Of a DNA stretch of 25,978 bases, positions 1 to 6,135 are shown piece after piece; position 1 is the first letter of the stretch, and each line of letters opens with the position of its first letter. Source of the stretch: JBBQSN01 sp038213835 (GTDB taxonomy: Bacteria; Actinomycetota; Actinomycetes; Actinomycetales; CAWJMD01); assembly GCA_038213835.1 (NCBI GenBank), contig JBBQSN010000025.1, positions 1 through 25,978 of the forward strand, read 5' to 3'. Both the position numbers and the translations under genes were made by a program. The notes under the pieces are model-generated. The model did no database searches. It worked only from the letters and a program-made list of their open reading frames with translations, and had not been told where the DNA came from.

Positions 1-219
1 CAGGCGTACAGCCCCCGGCAGGAGGACTACGACCACGCCGAGAACATCCTCGACGCGTACGAGTGGTTCACCTCCGAGGCCGGCGGTGCGCGCGGTGCGG
101 CCATGCTCGGCGACGAGATGATCGACGAGGCGTCGCGCAAGATGGCGCTCGTCATCGCGGGCAAGGGCCGGGCCGCGGCGATGGACCGTACCGACCGCTG
201 GACCGCGCCCTCCGCCTGA
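1..219 (+). CDS. HpcH/HpaI aldolase / citrate lyase family protein (CoA-ester lyase), 3' end
   Basis: Reading frame 1 is open from the first base to TGA at 217-219, giving 72 residues of a C-terminus. The visible part contains YDHAENILDAYEWF, AAMLGDEMIDEASRKMA and a closing KGRAAAMD. This is the C-terminal pattern I know from actinobacterial CitE-like / malyl-CoA-lyase-like enzymes, which cleave or condense acyl-CoA esters with Mg2+ and work as trimers. The catalytic barrel lies outside the window, so the substrate cannot be read. The acyl-CoA dehydrogenase downstream (1289-2488) suggests a shared pathway. In mycobacteria a CitE-like lyase and a FadE19-like dehydrogenase sit together in a branched-chain acyl-CoA cluster. 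Family confidence is good; the specific reaction is inferred. Confidence 0.8.
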   Translation, partial: QAYSPRQEDYDHAENILDAYEWFTSEAGGARGAAMLGDEMIDEASRKMALVIAGKGRAAAMDRTDRWTAPSA

Positions 220-255
220 GCGGCTGCGCCGACAGGTCGAGGTCGCGGATCGATC

Positions 256-271
256 GTGACCCAGGTGTGAC
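256..271 (+). promoter_or_regulatory. Direct repeat GTGAC-N6-GTGAC, candidate MtrA-type site
   Basis: Perfect copies of GTGAC at 256-260 and 267-271 have an 11-bp period, one helical turn, and end 44 bp before the L,D-transpeptidase start. MtrA of actinobacteria is reported to bind direct repeats of a GTNAC-like half-site, and mtrA is in this window. The match was made by eye. Short GTGAC pairs can occur by chance in GC-rich DNA. Confidence 0.35.
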
Positions 272-315
272 CCGGGTCGCTGAAACCTTCTGGCTCCCTC
301 GGGGGTCTACCTGGT

Positions 316-1209
316 GTGAGCTCACGCATCCAGACCGTGTCCGCCGCCCTGCTGCTGTCGGCCGCCCTCGTGGCGGGCTGCGGCGCGCCGTCCGACGACG
401 CCGGTGGCCCGTCGGCGGGGACGAGCACGTCCGGGTGGACGACGGCGCCCCTGCAGCCCACGAGCGAGCCCACCACCAGCGAGCCGACCACCACGGCCCC
501 GCCGACGAGCGCCCCCCTGACGAGCGCGCCGCCCACCACGCCTCCCCCCACCACGCCTCCCCCCACCACACCTCCGCCCACCACACCTGCGCCCACCACG
601 CCCCCGGCGAGCACGACGCTCGGCGCCGGTGACCGGGGCCCGGAGGTGCTCGCGCTGCAGCAGCGCCTCACCGAGCTCGGCTTCTGGCTGGGCGAGCCCG
701 ACGGCACCTACGGCGGACTGACCACCCAGGCGGTGCTGGCGCTGCAGGGCGTGGCCGGGATCGACCGCGACGGCCGCACCGGCACGCAGACCCGCGCGGC
801 CCTCGAGGCCGGCACCCGGTACCAGCCGGCCAGCACGAAGGGCGCCGTCACCGAGATCGACCGCGACCAGGGCGTGATCGCGGTCGTCCGCGACGGTGCG
901 GTGCAGCTGGTGCTGCACACCTCGACCGGCACCCTCGAGGAGTACACCTCGAACGGCAGGACGCTCCTGGCCGACACCCCGGAGGGCAGCTACGCCGTGT
1001 CGTGGTCCTACGACGGCTGGCGCGAGGGCGACCTCGGTCGGCTCTACCGCCCGCGGTACTTCCACCCCGACGGCATCGCGGTGCACGGCTACACCAGCGT
1101 CCCCGCGCTCCCGGCCTCGCACGGCTGTGCGCGGGTCACCCTGGAGGCGATGGACATGATCTGGTCGAAGGACCTGATGCCGAAGGGCTCCTCGGTCGTC
1201 GTGATCTGA
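316..1209 (+). CDS. Lipoprotein L,D-transpeptidase (YkuD) with peptidoglycan-binding domain
   Basis: The predicted protein of 297 residues should form 3-3 cross-links in peptidoglycan outside the membrane. From the GTG start there is a basic N-terminus, a hydrophobic stretch and a lipobox LVAGC with Cys22, so it is probably lipid-anchored. A Thr/Pro/Ser-rich spacer follows (about 25-100), holding five PTTPP-like units. A PG_binding_1 domain comes next (about 103-165, with GDRGPEVLALQQRL). The YkuD catalytic domain (about 180-297) carries IAVHGY and the signature SHGCARV, with catalytic Cys271 and His268. The long spacer would let the enzyme reach the wall from the membrane. No strong Shine-Dalgarno is seen, so the start rests on the signal peptide position. 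The gene sits alone between two acyl-CoA metabolism genes. Confidence 0.9.
   Translation: MSSRIQTVSAALLLSAALVAGCGAPSDDAGGPSAGTSTSGWTTAPLQPTSEPTTSEPTTTAPPTSAPLTSAPPTTPPPTTPPPTTPPPTTPAPTTPPASTTLGAGDRGPEVLALQQRLTELGFWLGEPDGTYGGLTTQAVLALQGVAGIDRDGRTGTQTRAALEAGTRYQPASTKGAVTEIDRDQGVIAVVRDGAVQLVLHTSTGTLEEYTSNGRTLLADTPEGSYAVSWSYDGWREGDLGRLYRPRYFHPDGIAVHGYTSVPALPASHGCARVTLEAMDMIWSKDLMPKGSSVVVI
532..606 (+). repeat. Five tandem 15-bp units encoding PTTPP
   Basis: Units begin at 532, 547, 562, 577 and 592. The first two are identical (CCCACCACGCCTCCC); the later ones differ at two to four positions. The period is a multiple of three, in frame with the L,D-transpeptidase, so copy-number changes would lengthen or shorten its flexible spacer without a frameshift. 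Confidence 0.85.
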
Positions 1210-1275
1210 GCCCCCCCGACCCGGCGGTGGGGAGTCTCACAGCCGTTCGGACTGCCGTGCGGTGCAACGCCTCGA

Positions 1276-1281
1276 CATACT
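1276..1281 (+). promoter_or_regulatory. Candidate -10 element (CATACT), leaderless start of the acyl-CoA dehydrogenase
   Basis: CATACT ends 7 nt before ATG 1289, so transcription would start at or next to the start codon. There is no Shine-Dalgarno before either possible start (GTG 1262 or ATG 1289). GTG 1262 would lie upstream of this promoter, which favours ATG 1289. No clear -35 element is visible. Confidence 0.45.
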
Positions 1282-1288
1282 TCGGGAC

Positions 1289-2488
1289 ATGGGACGACTG
1301 CAGCAGACCGAGGGCCTCACCGACGACCAGCGCGAGCTGCTGAAGCTGGTGCGACAGTTCGTCGACGAGCAGGTCGTCCCCGTCGCGCAGGAGCTCGAGC
1401 ACGCCGACGAGTACCCGACCCAGATCGTCGAGGGCATGAAGGAGATGGGGATCTTCGGGCTGATGATCCCGGAGGAGTACGGCGGCCTCGGCGAGTCGCT
1501 GCTCACCTACGCGCTGTGCGTCGAGGAGATCGCCCGCGGCTGGATGAGCGTCAGCGGCATCATCAACACCCACTTCATCGTGGCGCACATGCTGATCCAC
1601 CACGGGACCGAGGAGCAGAAGCAGAAGTACCTGCCGCGGATGGCGACAGGCGAGGTGCGCGGCGCCTTCTCGATGAGCGAGCCGGGCTGCGGCTCCGACG
1701 TCTCGGCGATCAAGAGCAGGGCCGTCCGCGGCGACGACGACGGCTGGACCCTCGACGGCCAGAAGATGTGGCTCACCAACGGCGGCTCGTCCACGCTGGT
1801 CGCGGTGCTGGTCAGGACCGACACCGGTGCCGCCTCGGTCTACAAGAACATGTCGACTTTCCTGATCGAGAAGGAGCCGGGTTTCGGTGAGATCGCACCG
1901 GGTCTCACGATCCCGGGGAAGATCGAGAAGATGGGCTACAAGGGCGTCGACACCACCGAGCTCGTCCTGGACGGGTACCGGACCACCGACGGCCAGCTGC
2001 TTGGCGGCGAGCCGGGCCGCGGCTTCTACCAGATGATGGACGGGGTCGAGGTCGGCCGCGTCAACGTCGCCGCCCGCGCCTGCGGCGTCGCGATGCGAGC
2101 CTTCGAGCTCGGCACCGCCTACGCGCAGCAGCGCGAGGCGTTCGGCAAGAAGATCGCCGAGCACCAGGCGGTGCTGTTCCGGATCGCCGAGATGGCCACG
2201 AAGGTCGAGGCGGCCCACCAGATGATGGTGATGGCCGCTCGCACCAAGGACGCCGGGCAGCGGAACGACCTCGAGGCCGGCATGGCCAAGTACCTGGCGT
2301 CGGAGTACTGCTCGCAGGTGGTCGAGGACTCGTTCCGGATCCACGGCGGATACGGCTACTCCACGGAATACGAGATCGAGCGGCTCTACCGCGAGGCCCC
2401 GATGCTGCTCATCGGCGAGGGCACCGCCGACATCCAGCGGATGATCATCGGCCGCCGGCTGCTCGAGGAGTACGAGCTCAAGGGCTGA
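1289..2488 (+). CDS. Acyl-CoA dehydrogenase (FadE19-like)
   Basis: The 399-residue, full-length protein is a typical FAD-dependent acyl-CoA dehydrogenase that introduces the alpha-beta double bond and passes electrons to ETF. Visible motifs are the N-terminal helical domain (about 1-120), the flavin/substrate motif FSMSEPGCGSD, the mid-domain MWLTNGG, the C-terminal QREAFGKKIAEHQAV, IHGGYGYSTEYEIERLYRE, and GEGTADIQR, in which Glu377 occupies the catalytic-base position of the medium-chain type. It resembles FadE19/MmgC-like branched short-chain dehydrogenases. Together with the upstream CitE-like lyase this suggests leucine or other branched acyl-CoA breakdown, which is inference. An upstream in-frame GTG at 1262 would add nine residues; I prefer ATG 1289 because of the candidate leaderless promoter. 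Confidence 0.93.
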   Translation: MGRLQQTEGLTDDQRELLKLVRQFVDEQVVPVAQELEHADEYPTQIVEGMKEMGIFGLMIPEEYGGLGESLLTYALCVEEIARGWMSVSGIINTHFIVAHMLIHHGTEEQKQKYLPRMATGEVRGAFSMSEPGCGSDVSAIKSRAVRGDDDGWTLDGQKMWLTNGGSSTLVAVLVRTDTGAASVYKNMSTFLIEKEPGFGEIAPGLTIPGKIEKMGYKGVDTTELVLDGYRTTDGQLLGGEPGRGFYQMMDGVEVGRVNVAARACGVAMRAFELGTAYAQQREAFGKKIAEHQAVLFRIAEMATKVEAAHQMMVMAARTKDAGQRNDLEAGMAKYLASEYCSQVVEDSFRIHGGYGYSTEYEIERLYREAPMLLIGEGTADIQRMIIGRRLLEEYELKG

Positions 2489-2553
2489 CCGGTCGGTCGA
2501 GCGGAGGCGTCTCGCGTCCAGGCCGCTCCCAGCGGGTTCCCAGGCGGGTCTGC

Positions 2554-2559
2554 GACGAT
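2554..2559 (+). promoter_or_regulatory. Candidate -10 element (GACGAT) 6 nt before a start
   Basis: GACGAT is followed by six bases and then ATG 2566. The same hexamer with the same six-base gap precedes mtrA. The first T of the TANNNT consensus is missing, so the call rests on position and recurrence. Confidence 0.35.
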
Positions 2560-2565
2560 GGGGGC

Positions 2566-3252
2566 ATGTCGAACCTGACGCCCGGACGCAACCGTCGCCC
2601 CCTCCTGCCCGCCCCTCCGCCCGGACACCCGATCGCGACCTACCGCACCTACCTCGAGGCGCAGCGCGCCGTCGACTACCTCTCGGACGAGAAGTTCGCC
2701 GTCCAGCACGTCTCGATCGTCGGCACCGACCTCAAGATGGTCGAGCGCGTGACGGGTCGTCTCACCTACGGGCGCGTGGCCCTCGCGGGCACCCTGTCGG
2801 GTGCCTACTTCGGTGGTTTCGTCGGGCTGCTGCTCGGCGTCTTCGGCGGCGCCGGGTTCGGCGTCGTGCTGCCGGCCGTCCTCATCGGGTGCGCCTTCGG
2901 CATCATCTTCGCCGTGCTCTCGTTCGCCGCCACCGGTGGACGGCGCGACTTCACGTCCACCAGCCAGATCGTCGCGGCGCAGTACGCGGTCTGGTGCGCC
3001 GACGAGCAGGCCGGCCAGGCGACCCAGGTGCTGCGCGGCCTCGACGACGGCGCCGGCATCGCCCCGGGTGTGACGCCGGTCGCCACGGTCACGACCGAGA
3101 AGCAGGCGGTGCAGCAGCCGTCCGAGCCGCCCACGGGGCCGACGTACAGCGAGATGCTCGCCAAGCAGAAGGCCGAGCGGCTCGAGGCCGAGCGCGCACA
3201 GGCTCCTCAGGAGGACACCCAGGCGCCGTCGGACGGCGCACCCCGGCCCTGA
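2566..3252 (+). CDS. Membrane protein with general stress protein 17M (YflT-like) domain
   Basis: The protein has 228 residues. Residues about 20-70 (HPIATYRTYLEAQRAVDYL, then a SIVG-type strand) match the YflT / general stress protein 17M-like fold common in actinobacteria. Two glycine-rich hydrophobic segments follow (about 72-95 and 98-124), so it is probably a small integral membrane protein with a helical hairpin. The C-terminal 60 residues are charged and low in complexity (Lys/Glu/Gln/Pro), probably disordered. No enzyme motif is visible. The family name comes from a Bacillus stress regulon; the role here is unknown. The gene stands alone on +, with 36 bp to the next gene. Confidence 0.75.
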   Translation: MSNLTPGRNRRPLLPAPPPGHPIATYRTYLEAQRAVDYLSDEKFAVQHVSIVGTDLKMVERVTGRLTYGRVALAGTLSGAYFGGFVGLLLGVFGGAGFGVVLPAVLIGCAFGIIFAVLSFAATGGRRDFTSTSQIVAAQYAVWCADEQAGQATQVLRGLDDGAGIAPGVTPVATVTTEKQAVQQPSEPPTGPTYSEMLAKQKAERLEAERAQAPQEDTQAPSDGAPRP

Positions 3253-3288
3253 CCGTGGCACGGGTGGCGGACCTGGGAGAGGGCGTGG

Positions 3289-3648
3289 GTGGCTGACGCC
3301 GACGACGTCCGCCGGGTCGCGGTCGCCCTCCCTCACGTCCAGGAGATCAGCAGCGCCGGGTTCGACTTCCGGGTGGGCGGCAAGGGTTTCGTCTGGTCCT
3401 ACCCCGAGCGCACGCCCGGGCGGCCGCGGGTGATCCGCACCGACGTCGCCGTCCTGTTCGTCGGCGACGAGGCCGAGAAGCAGGCGCTCCTGCTGGGCGA
3501 GCCCGGGCTGTTCTTCACGGCCCACGGCTACGAGGCCGCGCCCGTGGTGATGCTGCACCTGGACCGCGTCGACGTCGACCGCCTCACCGAGCTCGTGACC
3601 GACGCCTGGACGCTGCGTGCCCCGGTCGAGCTCGGTGGAACGGCCTGA
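3289..3648 (+). CDS. MmcQ/YjbR family DNA-binding-fold protein
   Basis: This small protein of 119 residues begins with GTG, preceded by a good purine-rich ribosome site (GGGAGAGG, about 8 nt upstream). The pattern is that of the MmcQ/YjbR (CyaY-like fold) family: an N-terminal helix with VRRVAVALPHV, a FDFRVGGKGFVW strand pair, a middle EAEKQALL segment, a YEAAPVVMLHLDRVD strand, and a C-terminal helix with LVTDAWTLRAP. The family lacks a firmly established biochemical role. It ends 3 bp from the stop of the convergent acetyltransferase gene. Confidence 0.8.
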   Translation: MADADDVRRVAVALPHVQEISSAGFDFRVGGKGFVWSYPERTPGRPRVIRTDVAVLFVGDEAEKQALLLGEPGLFFTAHGYEAAPVVMLHLDRVDVDRLTELVTDAWTLRAPVELGGTA

Positions 3649-3657
3649 GGCTCAGGC
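3643..3657. terminator. Palindrome containing both convergent stop codons
   Basis: GCCTGAG-G-CTCAGGC is a perfect dyad. Its left arm contains TGA 3646-3648 of the plus gene; its right arm contains the complement of the stop of the minus gene (3652-3654). It could act as a short bidirectional terminator, but the single-base centre shortens the usable stem and there is no U-tract. Confidence 0.35.
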
Positions 3658-4215
3658 GTACTCGGGCACCGGGTCGGTGGGGAGCCGGGAGAAGACGACG
3701 AGGTCGGTCCGGGCGTCGGCGAGAGCCATGAAGCTGCGCAGCACGCCCTCCCGCACGTAGCCGTTGCGCAGCAACGCCTTCTGTGACGACACGTTCTCCG
3801 GCGAGACCCAACCCTCCACGCGGGCGGCGCCGGCCTCGTCGAGCGCCCAACGGGTCGCGAGGCCGACGGCGCGTCCCGCCACCCCGCGGCCCCGCGCAGC
3901 CGGCACCACCCAGTAGCCCACGCCCAGGACGCCCTCCTGCGGGCGGCGAGCGAGCACGACCAGCCCGACCGCGACGTCGTCGTGCGTGCCCGCGACCGCG
4001 AACGAGATGCCCCAGCCGGAGGTGTACCGGCCCCGCTGGCGCCGTACGAACGCCATGCCCTCCTCGGGCGTGTAGACCGCGGGCACCGTCGTCCCGGTGG
4101 GGATCCGGGGGTCCTGCGAGGCCTGCTCGACGGCCCCTGTGTCGCGGACCTCCCACGCCCGCAACGCCACGACGCCGTCGTCGAGCCGGTGCGGGTGGTC
4201 GAACGGTGCGACCAC
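3652..4215 (-). CDS. GNAT N-acetyltransferase (RimJ/RimL-like)
   Basis: The protein of 187 residues starts with GTG. The N-terminal LDDGVVALRAWEVRD and the late region VEGWVSPENVSSQKALLRNGYVREGVLR are characteristic of RimJ/RimL-type acetyltransferases. The acetyl-CoA pyrophosphate loop is ARGRGVAG (about 107-114). The family transfers acetyl from acetyl-CoA to protein N-termini or small amines; the substrate here cannot be told. The start lies 5 bp after the stop of the RDD gene, so the two are almost certainly co-transcribed from the promoter before RDD. Confidence 0.87.
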   Translation of the reverse strand: MVAPFDHPHRLDDGVVALRAWEVRDTGAVEQASQDPRIPTGTTVPAVYTPEEGMAFVRRQRGRYTSGWGISFAVAGTHDDVAVGLVVLARRPQEGVLGVGYWVVPAARGRGVAGRAVGLATRWALDEAGAARVEGWVSPENVSSQKALLRNGYVREGVLRSFMALADARTDLVVFSRLPTDPVPEYA

Positions 4216-4220
4216 GCCAG

Positions 4221-5036
4221 TCAGCCCATGCCGTGGGGCAGGCGGTGCAGCACCGCCTCGCGGTGCCGGGCGGCCTCCTGCTCGCGGGTGAGCCGCTCCA
4301 GCTCGCGGCGGCGCCGCTCGGAGATCACCGCGGCCAGGAACCGCTCAGGGTGGGTGCCGCGCGGCGGCGGCGGCGCGACGTGGCTGCCGACCTGCTCTGC
4401 CAGCGAGGTGCCGAGGCCGGCGCGTGACCCCGGGTGCAGCCGCTCGGCCCGACCCAGGAACTGCCGCACCGCCATCGCGAGCCGGTCGGGCAGCCGCCCG
4501 ATGTCGGCCGACACCGCCCACTGCGCGAGCTCGGGCGGCATCACGATCGGTGCCACCGGCACCCTGGCCACCCGCTCGTTGACCACGTACGTTCCGGCCA
4601 GCATGTCGCCGACCCGCTTGCCCTTGCTGTTCGCGAGCGAGGAGATGATGGCCGCGCTGCCGACGGTGATGAAGAACTCCCCGAAGCCGCACAGCGCCCG
4701 GACGAACGCGTGTCGAGAGCGGATCGGGCCGCCGTCGTCGCGCACCACGCGCAGGCCCAGGGCCAGCTTCCCGAGCGAGCGCCCCCGGGTGAACGTCTCG
4801 ACCAGGGCGGGTGTCCCCACCAGCACCAGGACGATCGTCGCCAGGCTGAGAGCCGAGAAGGCCGCCGAGTCGAGGAAGAAGGAGGTGCCGCCGAGCAGCA
4901 GCCCCACGGCGAACAGCAGGATCAGCAGCACCAGCAGGTCGAGGAAGATCGCCCCCATCCGGGTCGCGAACGAGGCCGGGTACAGGTCGAGGACCACCGC
5001 CTCGCCGATGACCAGCTCGTCGTCCCCCGTGCTCAT
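4221..5036 (-). CDS. RDD family integral membrane protein
   Basis: The protein has 271 residues. Typical RDD features are FATRMGAIFLDLL at the first membrane helix (about 29-50), a second helix (about 63-80), the loop GRSLGKLALGLRVV, a third hydrophobic segment (about 119-135) and SKGKRVGDMLAGTYVV. The C-terminal 110 residues are cytosolic, Arg/Glu-rich and probably helical (SERRRRELERLTREQEAAR). The RDD domain has no settled function; transport has been suggested for some members. Its divergent partner is a SpoIIM-like gene, and the DUF58-MoxR operon lies just beyond, an arrangement also seen in mycobacteria (Rv3692-Rv3695 region, from memory). It is the first gene of a two-gene unit with the acetyltransferase. 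Confidence 0.9.
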   Translation of the reverse strand: MSTGDDELVIGEAVVLDLYPASFATRMGAIFLDLLVLLILLFAVGLLLGGTSFFLDSAAFSALSLATIVLVLVGTPALVETFTRGRSLGKLALGLRVVRDDGGPIRSRHAFVRALCGFGEFFITVGSAAIISSLANSKGKRVGDMLAGTYVVNERVARVPVAPIVMPPELAQWAVSADIGRLPDRLAMAVRQFLGRAERLHPGSRAGLGTSLAEQVGSHVAPPPPRGTHPERFLAAVISERRRRELERLTREQEAARHREAVLHRLPHGMG

Positions 5037-5043
5037 GGCCTCG

Positions 5044-5049
5044 ATCCTA
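5044..5049 (-). promoter_or_regulatory. -10 element TAGGAT for the RDD gene, leaderless
   Basis: On the minus strand TAGGAT ends 7 nt before ATG 5036. This is exactly the geometry of the TAGGGT element on the opposite strand at 5116-5121. A GAGG lies only three bases before ATG, too close for an ideal ribosome site. Confidence 0.55.
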
Positions 5050-5115
5050 GGTGGACCTCGACGCGGGCACCGCCCGATCGGTGCGAAGCCCCGTCGACCC
5101 GACCCTCGTCGCTTG

Positions 5116-5121
5116 TAGGGT
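5116..5121 (+). promoter_or_regulatory. -10 element TAGGGT for the SpoIIM-like gene, leaderless
   Basis: TAGGGT is followed by seven bases and then GTG 5129. The position fixes 5129 as the likely translation start and makes the upstream in-frame GTGs (5051, 5120) unlikely. No ribosome site is present. Confidence 0.55.
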
Positions 5122-5128
5122 GGACGAC

Positions 5129-6124
5129 GTGGACCTCGAGGCGTTCGAGGCCGTCCACGCGGGGGAGTGGGCCGAGCTCGACGCCCTCGTGAAGCGGCGG
5201 CGGCTCAGCGGTGCCGAGACTGATCGGCTGGTGACGCTCTACCAGCGGACGGCGACGCACCTGTCACAGGTGCGCTCTGCCGCACCGGACCCCACCCTCG
5301 TCGGTCGGCTCTCCACCCTGGTGGCCCGCGCACGCGGGCGACTCACCGGCAGCGGCGAGTCCGCCTGGCGCGACGCCGCCCGCTTCGTCACCGTCTCCTG
5401 CCCCGCCGCGCTCTACCGGATCCGCTGGTGGACCCTCGGCGTCACCGCCGCCAGCCTGCTCGTGATGGTCCTGGCCGGGTGGTACGTCGTCAGCAGCCCC
5501 GAGGTGCAGGCGTCGCTGCTCAGCGAGGCCGAGACCCGGCAGCTGGTCGAGGTCGAGTTCGCGAACTACTACTCCGAGAGCCCGCACGCCTCGTTCGCCG
5601 CCCAGGTCTGGACCAACAACGCCTGGATCGCGGTGCAGTGCGTGCTGTTCGGTGTCAGCGGCTTCTGGCCGGTGTACGTGCTGGTCCAGAACTCGATCGG
5701 CGTCGGGTTCACCGGCGGGATCATGGTGGCCAACGGCCGGGCCGACGTGTTCTTCGGCCTCATCACCCCGCACGGGCGGCTCGAGCTGTTCGCCGTGTTC
5801 ACCGCTGCCGCAGCCGGTCTCAAGCTGTTCTGGGCCTGGATCGACCCAGGCCCCCGCCCCCGCCTGCAGGCCCTGGCGCAGGAGGGGCGCGCGCTGTTCA
5901 CCGTGGCGGTGGGGCTGGTGGTGGCCCTCGCCGTCTCCGGCGTGGTCGAGGGCTTCGTGACCCCGAGCGGCCTGCCCACCTGGGCCCGGATCGCGATCGG
6001 TGCGCTCGCGCTGGGCGCGTGGCTCACCTACTGGATCGTGCTCGGGCGTCGTGCCGTCCGCGCCGGCGAGACCGGCGACCTGCCCGAGTACCTCACCGGC
6101 GAGTACCGCGACGTCACCGCCTAG
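5129..6124 (+). CDS. SpoIIM (stage II sporulation protein M) family membrane protein
   Basis: The protein has 331 residues. A cytosolic helical N-terminus (about 1-95: ELDALVKRRRLSGAETDRL, LYQRTATHLSQVR) precedes several membrane segments: about 99-120 (WWTLGVTAASLLVMVL), a pair around 165-205 (AWIAVQCVLFGVSGFWPVY, SIGVGFTGGIMV), then FAVFTAAAAGLKLFWAW, TVAVGLVVALAVSGVVEGF and a final helix near 315. The NNAWIAVQ and TPHGRLELFAVF signatures are typical. SpoIIM acts in forespore engulfment in Bacillus; homologues occur in non-sporulating actinobacteria next to MoxR/DUF58 genes, with unknown function. The gene runs toward the DUF58 gene and ends 11 bp from its stop. A longer frame from 5051 is rejected because it would start upstream of the probable promoter. 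Confidence 0.88.
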   Translation: MDLEAFEAVHAGEWAELDALVKRRRLSGAETDRLVTLYQRTATHLSQVRSAAPDPTLVGRLSTLVARARGRLTGSGESAWRDAARFVTVSCPAALYRIRWWTLGVTAASLLVMVLAGWYVVSSPEVQASLLSEAETRQLVEVEFANYYSESPHASFAAQVWTNNAWIAVQCVLFGVSGFWPVYVLVQNSIGVGFTGGIMVANGRADVFFGLITPHGRLELFAVFTAAAAGLKLFWAWIDPGPRPRLQALAQEGRALFTVAVGLVVALAVSGVVEGFVTPSGLPTWARIAIGALALGAWLTYWIVLGRRAVRAGETGDLPEYLTGEYRDVTA

Positions 6125-6135
6125 CGCGCGCCGGG

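Noticed and set aside
1211..1240. Possible terminator after the L,D-transpeptidase (C-run followed by GGTGGGG)
   Set aside because: Complementarity is short and broken; no stem of six or more perfect pairs could be drawn.
1262..1288. GTG start for the acyl-CoA dehydrogenase
   Set aside because: No ribosome site, and it would precede the CATACT element; ATG 1289 gives the normal family length.
5051..5128. Longer N-terminus for the SpoIIM-like protein
   Set aside because: These 26 codons contain the candidate -10 element for GTG 5129 and show no ribosome site.
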